This document shows, in pieces, positions 7,709 to 16,808 of a stretch of 64,000 nucleotides of DNA. Source of the stretch: Kitasatospora sp. NBC_01287. GTDB taxonomy: Bacteria > Actinomycetota > Actinomycetes > Streptomycetales > Streptomycetaceae. Location of the stretch: NCBI RefSeq assembly GCF_026340565.1, contig NZ_JAPEPB010000001.1, positions 868,001-932,000 on the forward strand, written 5' to 3'. Position 1 is the stretch's first letter. Each line of letters opens with the position of its first letter. A model generated the notes under the pieces. The model was not told the origin of the DNA and made no database searches. It was given only the letters and a program-made list of their open reading frames with translations. A program made the position numbers and the translations under genes.

Positions 7709-8656
7709 GTCCGGCAGTTGGAAGAGCCGGGCCGCGTTGTGGTGGCAGACCGCACGCAGCCAGGCGTCGCCGAGGTCGAGGCGCGCCAGCGAGTCCAGGG
7801 CGTGGCGGTACGGATAGGGGATGTTCGGAAAGTCGGTACCGAGCAGGATCCGGTCCTGGAGCTCCAGCAGGCGAGGACGAGCCTCGACCGGGAACGGCGC
7901 CCGCTGCTCGATGAAGTCGGTGAACGCCATCGTGGTGTCCAGGTACACGGACGGGTAGGCCTCCGCCAGGTCGAGGAACTCCGCGTACTCCGGCAGCCCC
8001 AGGTGCGCCACGATCAGCGGCAGCCGCGGGTGACGGGCCATCACCTCGCCGATCGGCCCGGGGCCGGTGTGCTTGCCGGGCGCCGGACCTGAGCCGCAGT
8101 GGGTGACCACCGGGATCCCCCGCTCGGCCAGCAGACCCCAGACACCGTCCAGCAGCGGGTCCGTCGGGTCGTAGCCGCCGACCTGCAGGTGCGCCTTGAA
8201 GACCCGGGCACCGGCCTCGACCGCCTCGGTCACGTAGCGCTCGGCCCCCGGCTCGGGGAAGAAGGTCGCGGTGTGCAGGCAGTCCGGGGTCCGCGCGGCG
8301 AAGTCGGCCGCCCAGCGGTTGAGCCACTCGGCCATACCCGCCTTGTGCGGGTACAGCATCGCGGTGAACGCCCGGACGCCGAACCCGCGCAGCACGGCGA
8401 GCCGTTCGGCCTCGCCCTCGCGGTAGGTGATCCCCCAGTCCCGCCCGATCAGCGGCCCGGCCGCGTCGAAGTAGGCCCAGACCTTGGCGAGCACGTTCTC
8501 CGGCATGAAGTGGGTGTGCACGTCGATCAGTCCGGGCAGCCCGAGGCGCTGCCAGAAGGCGACGACCGCCCCGCCCTCGACCGGCCCGTCCTCGACCGGC
8601 CCGCCCTCGCCGGCTCCGTCGGGCGCGCCTGCCGCCCGCCGCTGGTTCACCGCCAT
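7682..8656 (-). CDS. Amidohydrolase family protein (metal-dependent TIM barrel)
   Basis: 324 residues. I take the ATG at 8656 (GGAGGTGG about seven bases before it), not the longer upstream frame. Motifs run in order: [12 protein letters not shown] (metal His-x-His), [11 protein letters not shown] (bridging Lys position), [23 protein letters not shown] and [14 protein letters not shown] (catalytic Asp). This is the amidohydrolase-2 (PF04909) pattern of decarboxylases and hydrolases acting on small acids or lactones. The substrate cannot be read from the sequence. It is single and convergent with the thiamine-binding gene. Confidence 0.88.
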   Translation of the reverse strand: MAVNQRRAAGAPDGAGEGGPVEDGPVEGGAVVAFWQRLGLPGLIDVHTHFMPENVLAKVWAYFDAAGPLIGRDWGITYREGEAERLAVLRGFGVRAFTAMLYPHKAGMAEWLNRWAADFAARTPDCLHTATFFPEPGAERYVTEAVEAGARVFKAHLQVGGYDPTDPLLDGVWGLLAERGIPVVTHCGSGPAPGKHTGPGPIGEVMARHPRLPLIVAHLGLPEYAEFLDLAEAYPSVYLDTTMAFTDFIEQRAPFPVEARPRLLELQDRILLGTDFPNIPYPYRHALDSLARLDLGDAWLRAVCHHNAARLFQLPDSAGQVVLQ

Positions 8657-8950
8657 TGGCCGCCACCTCCCGTGGTCCGCCCCTGAGCACCCGGTGCGCT
8701 CACAGGCCCTGCGGGCGGTCACCGCCCGGCTGATCACCCGCACCCAACCTACGCGTCGGTACGGGCCGATGGGCGATGAGCCGACGGTTTTCGTGATAGT
8801 TGTCCGGACCAGACAAGAGATCGTGGTCAAAGTGGAGCGCAAACCATATCGGCCCGGGTTCAATCTCCTTGCCAGAGTTGGGTCAAGCGATGGAGATCGC
8901 CCGGCTGAGGGCGACTCGGTACGCTTTGCACTAGTGGAGGGGAACAAAGA

Positions 8951-10183
8951 ATGATTCCGATGACGACCGGTCAGGCAGCAGCCGTGGTGACCGGCCTCGG
9001 CGCGACGACACCGCTAGGGGGCGACGTCGACTCGACCTGGGCCGCGATGCTGGCCGGGGAGTCCGGCGTGAGCGTGCTCGACGAGCCGTGGGCGGCCGGA
9101 TTGCCGGTCCGGATCGCGGCACGACTGCGGATCGAGCCCTCGCTGGTCCTGGACCGGGTGCAGGCCCGGCGGCTGGACCGGGCGCAGCAGGTCGCCCTGG
9201 TCGCCGCACGGGAGGCATGGGCCCACGCCGGGCGCCCCGAGGTCGATCCGCATCGGCTGGCCGTGGTCATCGGTACCGGCAACGCCGGCCTGCTGACCGC
9301 GCTCGGGCAGGACGACGTGCTGGAGACCGCCGGGGTCCGCCGGGTCTCCCCGCACACCATCCCGATGATGATGCCCAACGGCCCCGCCGCCTGTGTCAGC
9401 ATCGAACTCGGCGCGCGGGGCGGGGCCCACGCCCCGGTCAGCGCCTGCGCGTCCGGGGCCGAGGCGATCGCGGCAGGTCTGGATCTGATCCGGCTGGGCC
9501 GGGCGGACGTGGTGGTCGCCGGGGGCACCGACGCCTGCGTCCACCCGCTGCCGATCGCCGCGTTCGCCCAGGCCAAGGCGCACTCGACCCGCAACGACGC
9601 ACCGCACGAGGCCTCGCGCCCGTTCGACACCGGCCGGGACGGCTTCGTCTTCGGTGAGGGCGCGGCCGTGGTGGTGCTGGAGCGTCCCGAGTTCGCGGCG
9701 GCCCGCGGCGCTCAGGTGCACGCCGCCCTCGCGGGGGCCGGGGTCAACTCCGACGCCTACCACATCACGGCGGGCAGCCAGGACGGCCAGGTCCGCGCGG
9801 TCCGGCTGGCACTGGCTGCGGCCGACCTGAGTCCGCAGCAGATCGACCTGGTGCACGCGCACGCGACGTCGACCGAACTGGGCGACCTGACGGAGGCCGG
9901 GACGATCACCGAGGCGATCGGCACTCACCCGGTCGTCACCGCCAGCAAGTCGATGACGGGCCATCTGTTCGGTGCCGCCGGGTCGCTCGGCGCGCTGGTG
10001 GCGATCCTGGCGCTGCGGGACGGCGTACTGCCGGCGACCCGCAACCTGACGGAGCTGGATCCGCGAGTGAAGCTCGACGTGGCCATGGGCGCGGCGCGGC
10101 GCGGCCAGTACGGCGCGGCAGTGGCGAACGCGTTCGGCTTCGGCGGGCACAACGTCTCGCTGGTCTTCACCAGGACGGGGTGA
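8951..10183 (+). CDS. Beta-ketoacyl-ACP synthase II (FabF-like)
   Basis: 410 residues, ATG at 8951 with GGAGGGG upstream. It has the full ketosynthase set: nucleophile Cys166 in PVSACASGAEA, His304 in VHAHATSTELGD, and Lys333/His338 in SKSMTGHLFGAAG, plus the closing NAFGFGGHN. It condenses malonyl-ACP with an acyl primer. No ACP, ketoreductase or acyltransferase lies nearby, so it is a stand-alone enzyme, perhaps for fatty-acid tailoring or a dispersed pathway. The 294 bases ahead of it are AT-richer than average and probably regulatory. Confidence 0.93.
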   Translation: MIPMTTGQAAAVVTGLGATTPLGGDVDSTWAAMLAGESGVSVLDEPWAAGLPVRIAARLRIEPSLVLDRVQARRLDRAQQVALVAAREAWAHAGRPEVDPHRLAVVIGTGNAGLLTALGQDDVLETAGVRRVSPHTIPMMMPNGPAACVSIELGARGGAHAPVSACASGAEAIAAGLDLIRLGRADVVVAGGTDACVHPLPIAAFAQAKAHSTRNDAPHEASRPFDTGRDGFVFGEGAAVVVLERPEFAAARGAQVHAALAGAGVNSDAYHITAGSQDGQVRAVRLALAAADLSPQQIDLVHAHATSTELGDLTEAGTITEAIGTHPVVTASKSMTGHLFGAAGSLGALVAILALRDGVLPATRNLTELDPRVKLDVAMGAARRGQYGAAVANAFGFGGHNVSLVFTRTG

Positions 10184-10225
10184 GGCCGCCGGGGGCGACC
10201 GGGTGGGGTAGCAGAACGCGCTAGC

Positions 10226-10289
10226 GGGGTAGCGGGGCCGGGCGGGGCCGGGCGGGGCGGGGCGGGGCGGGGCGGGGCGGGGCGGGGCG
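10226..10289. repeat. GGGGCGG tandem tract
   Basis: Nearly uninterrupted GGGGCGG/GGGGCCGGGC units just after the ketosynthase gene, with more than ten runs of four G on the plus strand. Sequence of this kind can form G-quadruplexes and is prone to length change. Confidence 0.85.
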
Positions 10290-10447
10290 ACCGTCGACGG
10301 TTGCGGTCAGGTGCAGCTCCGGCAGCCAAGACGTTCTACGCGCGTCACGAACAATTCACCGCGCACCCCCTTCCGAGGACGCCGACCAATCGCTGTCATG
10401 GACGCATCCACTCGGCCCCACGCCGGGTCAACCCCACAGGAGCGTCC

Positions 10448-11038
10448 ATGCGTTCGATGCACCGCAGGTTCGCCGGCAGCGGGAGCGCGCTCGCGCTCGC
10501 CTTCACCGCAGGCACCATCGCGCTGGCCGGGGCGCCCGCCGCACACGCGGCCGACGCCCCGGCACGGCACGCCCCGCAGCCGCACACCGCGACCGCCGGG
10601 GCCAGTTGCTCCCAGGCCTACCTGCCGCTGCCCGACCCCGCGTGCACGCCCGGCGCGCTCAACCCGACCGTCTCCCAGAGCACCATCAACTCGACGATAT
10701 GCGTGTCCGGTTGGACCGCGACCGTTCGGCCGTCGACCTCCTACACCAACCGCCTGAAGGCGCAGCAGATCGTGGCCTACGGCTACGCGGACACCAGCAT
10801 GGCGGACTACGAGGAGGACCACTTCATACCACTGGAGCTGGGCGGCTCCCCCACCTCGCCGCTCAACCTCTGGCCCGAGCCGCACTACAACACCAACGGC
10901 GGCACCTCCTACGGGAAGGACGGCGTGGAGACCAAGTTGAAGAACGCCGTCTGCTCGGGAAAGGTGCAACTGGCCCCCGCGCAGAACGCGATCGCGACGG
11001 ACTGGACCACCGCGCTCAGCACGCTGGGCCTGGCCTGA
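10448..11038 (+). CDS. Secreted HNH-type nuclease-like protein
   Basis: 196 residues. The chosen ATG at 10448 has AGGAG about six bases upstream and is followed by a signal peptide (MRSMHRRFAGSGSALALAF then an Ala-rich segment to A-H-A-A-D-A). The mature part holds YEEDHFIPLELGGSPTSPLNLWPE, the His/Asn core of secreted HNH-like nucleases (E-x-D-H-x-I-P-x-E-x-G-G, then N-L-W-P-E). Four Cys are present. It is probably an extracellular nuclease for nutrient scavenging or competition. Activity is inferred from the motif, not shown. Confidence 0.75.
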   Translation: MRSMHRRFAGSGSALALAFTAGTIALAGAPAAHAADAPARHAPQPHTATAGASCSQAYLPLPDPACTPGALNPTVSQSTINSTICVSGWTATVRPSTSYTNRLKAQQIVAYGYADTSMADYEEDHFIPLELGGSPTSPLNLWPEPHYNTNGGTSYGKDGVETKLKNAVCSGKVQLAPAQNAIATDWTTALSTLGLA

Positions 11039-11087
11039 CGTACGAAGGCGGGCCAGGGCCCGACCCAGGCAGCGGCCGGCTGAGCCA

Positions 11088-11135
11088 GGCCGGGCAGGGC
11101 TGGGCTGGGCCGGGCAGGGCTGGGCTGGGCTGATC
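11088..11135. repeat. GGGCTGGGCCGGGCAGGG short repeats
   Basis: Four to five degenerate copies of GGGCTGGGC / GGGCCGGGCA in the gap between the nuclease gene and the next lipoprotein gene. Slippage-type low complexity. Confidence 0.6.
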
Positions 11136-11204
11136 CGGTGTCGACGCCCCCTCCGTGCGGCGGGGAGGCTCGCCGCACGGAACGGAGCGTGCCCATAGTG
11201 GGTC

Positions 11205-12329
11205 ATGGAGCATGGCGCGCGGCCCACCGGATCAGCACCGGCCGGGGAAACGGCAGCACAAGGAGCAGCACCGGTCAGCCGGCGGTCGGCACTGGTGGCG
11301 GGGGTCGGCGCCGGGGTGCTCGCCCTCGCCGGATGCGCCGGCGGGAGCAAGCCGGGCCCCAGCGGAGCCACGGGCACGGGCACGGCGGCCCGGACAACGA
11401 CAGCGACTCCCAGCACGACCACCTCCGCCGGCGCTGGCGGTACCGCGACATCGTCGCCCTCCTCACCAACCACGACCGGTTCGGGCGGCCTGCCGGCCAC
11501 CACGCCGTGGGTCCCCGGGCCCGGTGAGATCCAACCGGACGTCAAACTGCGGGCGGTGCAGCTGGTCGAGGCGCTCAGCAGCTGGCCGCCCGGCGGCTCG
11601 GGTGCGCCGGCGGCCCGCGCGCGGGTCGGCACGCTCGGCGGCGTGGACGGCGCGCTCGTCGACCAGGCCGGCCCGCTGCTCACCCCCGCCGACCAGGCCG
11701 CCCTGCAGGTGATCGACGCCCAGTACGGCGGAATCCTGGCCACCACCGCCAGCGTCCTGGTGGTCTGCGACCAGTGGACCAGCGCCGGGCCGGGCAGCGC
11801 CGTGACCGCGGGCGGCACCACGGTGGACGTCAGGCTGAGCGCCGCCGCACCGCGCTGGACCGTCACGGCGCTCCACCCGGCGGACCCCGGTCCGCCGGCC
11901 GCCGCCCTCTCCGCCACCGCGACCCAGGTGCTCGCCGACGCCCGGATCGACCTGCCCCCGGCCGCGCTCGCGGACGTGCGCAGCGGCTCGGTGCACGACA
12001 CCGTGCTGCGGGCGATGCTGACGCTGGCCCAGGCCTACACGATCTCGGTCAGCGTGGTCCGCTCAGGACACCCGCTGGACGTGTTCGGCACCGACCGGCC
12101 GAGCGATCACCCATTGGGGCGGGCCTTCGATGTCTGGCGGATCAACGGCCGCGCCGTGGTGGACCCGAGCACGCCGACCGACCTGGTGGACGGCTTCATG
12201 CGCGCCGCCGCGGCGGCCGGGTCGTACAACGTGGGCGGGCCGCGTCAACTGTCCGGCGGGGCGACACCGAACCAGTTCTTCACGGATGACACCCACCACG
12301 ACCACGTACACATCGGCTTCAGCAGCTGA
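11205..12329 (+). CDS. Lipoprotein with M15-like D,D-peptidase fold
   Basis: 374 residues from an ATG at 11205. The N-terminus has SRRSALVAGVGAGVLALAGC, a twin-arginine-like signal ending in a lipobox. A Ser/Thr/Gly spacer of about 60 residues follows, then a globular domain. Near the C-terminus SDHPLGRAFDVW and HHDHVHIGF reproduce the zinc-binding S-x-H-x-x-G-x-A-x-D and D-H-V-H motifs of M15/VanY-type peptidases and YcbK-like proteins. It is probably a surface-anchored peptidoglycan-modifying enzyme, possibly exported through Tat. Confidence 0.75.
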   Translation: MEHGARPTGSAPAGETAAQGAAPVSRRSALVAGVGAGVLALAGCAGGSKPGPSGATGTGTAARTTTATPSTTTSAGAGGTATSSPSSPTTTGSGGLPATTPWVPGPGEIQPDVKLRAVQLVEALSSWPPGGSGAPAARARVGTLGGVDGALVDQAGPLLTPADQAALQVIDAQYGGILATTASVLVVCDQWTSAGPGSAVTAGGTTVDVRLSAAAPRWTVTALHPADPGPPAAALSATATQVLADARIDLPPAALADVRSGSVHDTVLRAMLTLAQAYTISVSVVRSGHPLDVFGTDRPSDHPLGRAFDVWRINGRAVVDPSTPTDLVDGFMRAAAAAGSYNVGGPRQLSGGATPNQFFTDDTHHDHVHIGFSS

Positions 12330-12390
12330 CGGCCGCGCCGCGCCGCCGCCTCCCGCGCTGGTCCCGGCTCTCCGATCCCGGCGCCGCTAC

Positions 12391-12432
12391 TCCTCGATCA
12401 CTCCTCGATCGCTCCTCGATCACTCCTCGATC
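12391..12432. repeat. Four 11-bp tandem units TCCTCGATCAC
   Basis: Units start at 12391, 12402, 12413 and 12424, and the last runs into the end of the MarR gene (its R-I-E-E tail). This looks like duplication of the gene's 3' end by slippage. Confidence 0.75.
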
Positions 12433-12920
12433 CGCAGCACCACGCGGCGCAGCAGGTCGGAGAGGAGCCGGCGCTCGTCGGGGTCCAGGGCGGCCAGGAT
12501 CCGGTGCTCCTCGCGGCCGACCACGGCGATCGCCTGACGCCAGGCCTGCCAGCCCGACTCGGTCAGCTGGACGTCGACCCGCCGGCGGTCGGCGCGGGAG
12601 GGGGTGCGCCGGACGAAGTCTCGGCGCTCCAGGGCTTCGAGGCGCCCGGTGACCGAGGCGGGGGCCAGGTCCAGGTCATGGACGAGCTCGGAGGGGGTGG
12701 CCCCGCCGCCCCGGCCTGCAAGGGCGTGCAACGTGTCGTGCTCGTGCTTCTGCAGGTCGAACTCGACCAGCGACCGCTCGCGGACCCGCCGCAGGTGCTT
12801 CGTCACCACCAGCATCCTGGTGACCGCGCCTTCGATGTCGGCGTCGAGTTCGGGGAGCACCGGAAGCCAGCGCTCGACGTGGCGATCGGTGCTGTCCTCG
12901 GGTGAGGTGCTGGGCTCCAT
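12420..12920 (-). CDS. MarR family transcriptional regulator
   Basis: 166 residues, ATG at 12920. The winged helix is clear: LQKHEHDTLHALAGRGGGATPSELVHDL, then APASVTGRLEALERRDFVRRT (recognition helix) and the wing PSRADRRRVDVQLTESG. It faces away from an MFS exporter, with two palindromic sites between the start codons. The usual logic is repression of both genes, relieved by a small molecule the exporter removes. The inducer is unknown. Confidence 0.92.
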   Translation of the reverse strand: MEPSTSPEDSTDRHVERWLPVLPELDADIEGAVTRMLVVTKHLRRVRERSLVEFDLQKHEHDTLHALAGRGGGATPSELVHDLDLAPASVTGRLEALERRDFVRRTPSRADRRRVDVQLTESGWQAWRQAIAVVGREEHRILAALDPDERRLLSDLLRRVVLRIEE

Positions 12921-12985
12921 GACCTGATTCTAGGCAGCCTCCCTCCAGGTGGCCGCCCTCCGAGCAACGGCCTCGAACGCGCTTA

Positions 12986-13020
12986 TTTCGTTGACGAAAC
13001 TTTCGTCACCGAAATACTAT
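12986..13020 (+). promoter_or_regulatory. Promoter and twin operators of the MarR/MFS pair
   Basis: Two adjacent 14-bp near-palindromes, TTTCGTTGACGAAA (12986-12999) and TTTCGTCACCGAAA (13001-13014), lie one base apart. The first contains TTGACG (-35) and TACTAT (-10) follows at 13015-13020 after 18 bases. Translation starts eight bases later with no ribosome site, so the exporter transcript is probably leaderless and both promoter boxes are covered when repressor is bound. Confidence 0.7.
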
Positions 13021-13027
13021 CGCCGCC

Positions 13028-14311
13028 ATGACACACCCGCTGCGCATCCGCGCCTTCCGACTGCTCTTCATCGGTCGCACCATCTCCTCGGTCGGCGACG
13101 CCGTGGTGCCCACCGCGCTCGCGATCGCGGTCACCCAGGCCACCGGGTCGGCCGCGGCCCTGGCCACGGTGCTGGGCTGCGCGATGCTGCCACGGTTGCT
13201 GCTCCTGCCGATCGGCGGGGTCGTCGCCGATCGGTGGGACGCCCGGCGGGTGGCGGTCGCCAGCGACCTGGTGCGCTGCCTGTGCCAGCTCGTCGTCGGG
13301 CTCGAACTGCTGGGCGGCCGACCGGACCTGGTCCACCTGGCGGCCACCGCCGCGCTCGGGGGTGCCGCGTCCGCCTTCGCCATGCCCACCCGGATGGCGC
13401 TGGTCGCGGGGACGGTCGACGGACCGGCCCGGCTCAAGGCCAACGCACTCACCGGCTCGGCCACCGCGCTGATCCAGCTCTGCGGCCCGGCGTTGGCCGG
13501 TCTGCTGATCTACGGTGTCGGCGCGGGCTGGGCCTTCGTCCTGGACTCGGCCTCGTTCCTGGTGAGCGCGAGCATGCTGGCGGTGATCCGGGTCCGCCGC
13601 ACGCCCATCGCCCGCCGCACGATGCTGGCCGATCTCGCCGAGGGCTGGTCGGAGGTGCGCTCGCGCGGCTGGTACTGGAGCAGTCTGGTGGCCCACTCGG
13701 TCTGGAACGGGGCAGCGGCCGTGCTGGCCACCCTCGGTCCGCTGGTCGCCGCGCGCCGACTGGGCGGTGACGGGGCGTGGATCGTGGTGCTGGAGGCCGG
13801 CGCGGTCGGGCTCACCGTCGGATCCGTGCTGGCCGGCCGCCTGACGCCGCGTCGGCCGGTGCTGGTCGGCAACCTGGGTCTGGCGTCGTACGCCCTCCCG
13901 CTGGTCCTGCTGGCCCTGGCCGCCCCGGTGCCGCTGCTGGTCGGCGGCTACGCAGTGGCGATGGGTGCGCTCGGATTCCTCAACCCGGTCTGGCAGACCA
14001 CGGTCCAGCAGCACATCCCGGCCCACGTGCTGGCGCGGGTCACCTCGTACGACTGGCTGCTCTCGCTGGCCGCGACCCCGGTCGGGTACGCGCTGACCCC
14101 GGTGGCGGCGAGCGCCTGGGGCACCTCCGCCCCGCTGCTGATCGCCGCCGTGCTGGTCGCGGGCAGTTGCCTGGCGACCGCCGCGTTCCCGGACGTCCGC
14201 CGACTGACCGCGACGGGCCGACCGGGCGCTCCCACCGGCGCGGTCGGCGACCCGGACAGCGACGAGGCCGCTGGTGTGGCCGCCGCCGACGTCACCGAAG
14301 AGGTCGCCTGA
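13028..14311 (+). CDS. MFS exporter controlled by the adjacent MarR
   Basis: 427 residues, about 10-12 hydrophobic helices. The start FRLLFIGRTISSVGDAVVPTA and the loop GGVVADRWDARRVAVASDL fit the MFS subfamily of enterobactin-exporter-like and macrolide efflux proteins. The C-terminal 50 residues are polar and acidic. The preferred start at 13028 has no ribosome site and follows a good promoter, consistent with leaderless translation. Its divergent layout with a MarR gene suggests export of a toxic or signalling small molecule; the substrate is unknown. Confidence 0.88.
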   Translation: MTHPLRIRAFRLLFIGRTISSVGDAVVPTALAIAVTQATGSAAALATVLGCAMLPRLLLLPIGGVVADRWDARRVAVASDLVRCLCQLVVGLELLGGRPDLVHLAATAALGGAASAFAMPTRMALVAGTVDGPARLKANALTGSATALIQLCGPALAGLLIYGVGAGWAFVLDSASFLVSASMLAVIRVRRTPIARRTMLADLAEGWSEVRSRGWYWSSLVAHSVWNGAAAVLATLGPLVAARRLGGDGAWIVVLEAGAVGLTVGSVLAGRLTPRRPVLVGNLGLASYALPLVLLALAAPVPLLVGGYAVAMGALGFLNPVWQTTVQQHIPAHVLARVTSYDWLLSLAATPVGYALTPVAASAWGTSAPLLIAAVLVAGSCLATAAFPDVRRLTATGRPGAPTGAVGDPDSDEAAGVAAADVTEEVA

Positions 14312-14367
14312 GCGGTCGCCCGAACGGTCAGCGCCAGCGGTCAGCGCCAGCGGTCAGCGGTCAGCGG

Positions 14368-14658
14368 TCAGCGCCAGCGGCGGGTGCGCGGCGGCGGCGC
14401 GTCCATGATCTCCGGATTCGCCATGAAGAGGAGCAGGTGACCGCAGCCCCGGCAGGCCAGTGCCTCCACGCTGCTCTTGCGCGAGAACATCTTGCCCGGC
14501 ACGAAGGCCTTGACCAGCAGCCGGCCCGACCGGTCGGTGTGGGCGTCCACCTCCACGCCGCGCAGCTCGCCGGCGCAGAGCGGGCAGGCCTGCGGTGCGT
14601 GGTAGGTCGATCCGTCGGACGGCCAGTCGTCCTCGGTGCCGCTGTCCGGGTTCTGCAT
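14368..14658 (-). CDS. Small zinc-ribbon protein
   Basis: 96 residues, ATG at 14658 with GGGGTGGAG ahead of it. Two C-x2-C pairs (ACPLCAGE and ACRGCGHL), 44 residues apart, make a probable zinc ribbon enclosing a beta-rich core (VEVDAHTDRSGRLLVKAFVPG). Such domains are short, cytoplasmic and of unknown role. No operon partner is evident. A GGTCAGCGCCAGC-type repeat (14328-14379) abuts its 3' end and contributes its last residues. Confidence 0.75.
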   Translation of the reverse strand: MQNPDSGTEDDWPSDGSTYHAPQACPLCAGELRGVEVDAHTDRSGRLLVKAFVPGKMFSRKSSVEALACRGCGHLLLFMANPEIMDAPPPRTRRWR

Positions 14659-14783
14659 GCTCCACCCCCATGATCGAGTCCCCGCCAGCCCGGTCGTCGC
14701 GGATGGCCTTGGTCGTGCAGGGTAGTCCGGGTCCCTTCGGTCGACACCGGGCGGGTCGGACCGGGGCACCGCTCGGCCCGTGG

Positions 14784-15380
14784 TCAGCCGCCGGCGGCCG
14801 GACCCTCCGCTGTCAGCTCCTCCGCGAGCAGGTCCATCAGCAGCCCGTCGTGCCAGTCGCCGTCCGCACCGCGCTCGTAGCGGCGCATCACACCCACCGG
14901 GCGGAAGCCGACCTTCGTGTAGCAGCGGATCGCGGCGGTGTTGTCGGCCGCGGGGTCGATCACCAGCCGGTGGTGCCCCTGCGCGGTGAGCAGATGGCGG
15001 GCCAACGTGCGCACGGCGTCAGCGCCCAGTCCCCGGCCGTGCAGCGCGGGATCGAGGTAGATGTCGATGCTCGCGTGCCGGTACTCGGGCTCGGTCTCCT
15101 CCGCCCACTGGATCGCCCCGGCCACCTTGCCCTGGTGGACGATGGCCAGCGAGTGGCTGCCGGGCTCGGCGAAGTCCTCGGCGACCGCCGCCGCCAGGTC
15201 GGTGCCACCGCGCCAGCGCCGGTAGACCTCGGGGGTGCGGCGGATCTCGGCCAGCGCCGGGATGTCGTCGGCGGTGACGGGGCGCAGCAGCACCTGGGCA
15301 CCGCGCAGGGTCGGGTCGGCGGGCGTGCGGTACCCGGACGCGGACGCGGACGCGGACGCGGGTCTCAACGGTTCGGACAT
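14784..15380 (-). CDS. GNAT acetyltransferase, aminoglycoside 6'-N-acetyltransferase-like
   Basis: 198 residues. The ATG at 15380 (GAGGGAG upstream) is preferred to an upstream ATG in a low-complexity stretch. After a short (Ala-Ser)4 run made by CGGACG repeats comes a GNAT fold: VLLRPVTADDIPALAEIRRTP, SLAIVHQGKVAGAIQWAEE, YLDPALHGRGLGADAVRTLA (acetyl-CoA loop), DNTAAIRCYTKVGFRPVG. The overall spacing resembles AAC(6')-type enzymes. Substrate and resistance phenotype are not predictable from sequence. Confidence 0.82.
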   Translation of the reverse strand: MSEPLRPASASASASGYRTPADPTLRGAQVLLRPVTADDIPALAEIRRTPEVYRRWRGGTDLAAAVAEDFAEPGSHSLAIVHQGKVAGAIQWAEETEPEYRHASIDIYLDPALHGRGLGADAVRTLARHLLTAQGHHRLVIDPAADNTAAIRCYTKVGFRPVGVMRRYERGADGDWHDGLLMDLLAEELTAEGPAAGG

Positions 15381-15443
15381 GTTCTGACGCTCCCTCAGCA
15401 AGCACGGCACCGCCCCGCACAGCACAGCACAGCACAGCACCGA

Positions 15444-16184
15444 TCAGGCCAGTACCAGCAGGTCCATCCAACTGCACGCCGGCCCCGTCGGCGCGTCGGC
15501 GGCTGCCGCCCGCAGGCGGGCCAGGCCCACGGCGTACTGCTCGTCGGTCAGGCCCCGGAGCTTGGAGTCCGTCTCGCGCCGCAGCCGGTCGGCGAACTCG
15601 CCCAGGGTCGCGGCGTTGCGCTGCGGCACGGAGTGCAGCGCGACCCGCCGGAACCCGGCGTCGGTGAAGGCGGCGCAGGTCTGCTCGACGCTCGGGTAGT
15701 GCTCGATCCCGCGCGCCGTCTCGGGGAAGAAACGCACCCGCAGATCCCGCTCGGCGCGCCCCGGGAAGATGTTCCGGATCAGCACCGGGGCACCGGGCTT
15801 GAGCACCCGGCGCAGTTCGCGGGCGGCGGCCGGCAGGTCACTGAGGTGGTGCAGCACCGATGCCAGCCAGGCCGCGTCCGCGGTGCCGTCCGCCACCGGC
15901 AGGGCCTCCGCACGCCCGTCCAGCACCTCGATCCCGTCGCCGGCCGGGATCAGCCGCCGCATCGCCTCGGCCGGCTCGACGGCCAGCACCCGCACGCCGA
16001 ACCAGTCCCGCAGCGCGGCCGCGAAGCCGCCGGTGCCCGCGCCGACGTCGAGCACCGTCCGGCCCGGTGCCAGGCGCGCCTCGGCGCCGATCACGGCCCG
16101 CCAGTCGGCCAGGCCCTCGCGCGGGATCTCACGCGCCGCCCGGTACTGCTCGGCCAGCCGCTGGTCGTACTCGACGGCGGCCAT
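15444..16184 (-). CDS. Class I SAM-dependent methyltransferase
   Basis: 246 residues. The ATG at 16184 overlaps the stop of the upstream acetyltransferase (TGATG), giving translational coupling. Motif I is RTVLDVGAGTGGFAAAL; motif II ends VRVLAVEPAEAM; motif IV region is DAAWLASVLHHLSD and motif VI LRRVLKPGAPVLI. This is the UbiE/Methyltransf_11 type. The target is unknown. Co-expression with the GNAT at 16184-16801 suggests a shared small-molecule substrate, but no pathway is visible. Confidence 0.88.
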   Translation of the reverse strand: MAAVEYDQRLAEQYRAAREIPREGLADWRAVIGAEARLAPGRTVLDVGAGTGGFAAALRDWFGVRVLAVEPAEAMRRLIPAGDGIEVLDGRAEALPVADGTADAAWLASVLHHLSDLPAAARELRRVLKPGAPVLIRNIFPGRAERDLRVRFFPETARGIEHYPSVEQTCAAFTDAGFRRVALHSVPQRNAATLGEFADRLRRETDSKLRGLTDEQYAVGLARLRAAAADAPTGPACSWMDLLVLA

Positions 16185-16801
16185 CAGCGGCCCTCGGGAT
16201 AACCGCGGTGCTGCTCCCACTCGGTGGCGAGCACCGCCATCAGCTCGTCGTCCGCCCAGTGGTCACCGAACCACACGGCCTGCCGGCGCACCCCCTCCGG
16301 CACGAACCCGACCTTCCGGTAGCTGCGCCGGGCCCTCGGGTTGAAGGAGAAGACGCCGAGCGAGATCCGGTGCAGGCCGAGCCGCTCGAAGCCGTGGCCG
16401 GCCATCAGGCGCATCGCCTCGGTGCCCAGACCCCGGTCGCGGCCGGCTGCGGTCAGGCAGATCCGGATGTTGCAGCTGCGGTGGGCGGGCTCCCACTCGT
16501 TGAGCACCACCTCGCCGACACATCGGCCGGCGGCGCGGTCGACCACCGCGAGGTCGAGCCGGTCCGACTGGTCGGCCCGGCTGCCGTACCAGGCGCGCAT
16601 CCGCTGCTCGGCCGCCTCGTCCCAGGGCGGGGGCGGGGTCAGGCCCGGGTCGGCCGCGGTGAAGCGGCTGACCTCTGGGTCGGTGAGCAGCTCGCGCAGC
16701 ACGTCCACGTCCTCGTCGAGGCGGAACGGGCGAAGCAGCGCGTGCTCACCGATCAGGGTCGGCTTCTCGGCGAAGGCGGCCGCGGCCGGTTGCTCGTCCA
16801 T
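16184..16801 (-). CDS. GNAT acetyltransferase, RimJ/RimL type
   Basis: 205 residues, ATG at 16801. The fold is shown by ALLRPFRLDEDVDVLRELLTD, RCVGEVVLNEWEP, the acetyl-CoA loop AAGRDRGLGTEAMRLMAGHG, and NPRARRSYRKVGFVPEG. Enzymes of this group acetylate protein N-termini or small amines. There is no ribosome site before the ATG; a promoter ends seven bases upstream, so a leaderless transcript is likely. It is the first gene of a two-gene operon with the methyltransferase. Confidence 0.85.
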   Translation of the reverse strand: MDEQPAAAAFAEKPTLIGEHALLRPFRLDEDVDVLRELLTDPEVSRFTAADPGLTPPPPWDEAAEQRMRAWYGSRADQSDRLDLAVVDRAAGRCVGEVVLNEWEPAHRSCNIRICLTAAGRDRGLGTEAMRLMAGHGFERLGLHRISLGVFSFNPRARRSYRKVGFVPEGVRRQAVWFGDHWADDELMAVLATEWEQHRGYPEGR

Positions 16802-16808
16802 GGCCAGG

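Noticed and set aside
8770..8954. 61-codon frame ending in an ATGA overlap with the ketosynthase gene
   Set aside because: No third-position G/C bias, no ribosome site and no recognisable sequence; AT-richer DNA here is better read as a promoter region.
8951..10183. Ketosynthase as part of a type II polyketide cluster
   Set aside because: No chain-length factor, ACP, cyclase or ketoreductase lies within 10 kb on either side.
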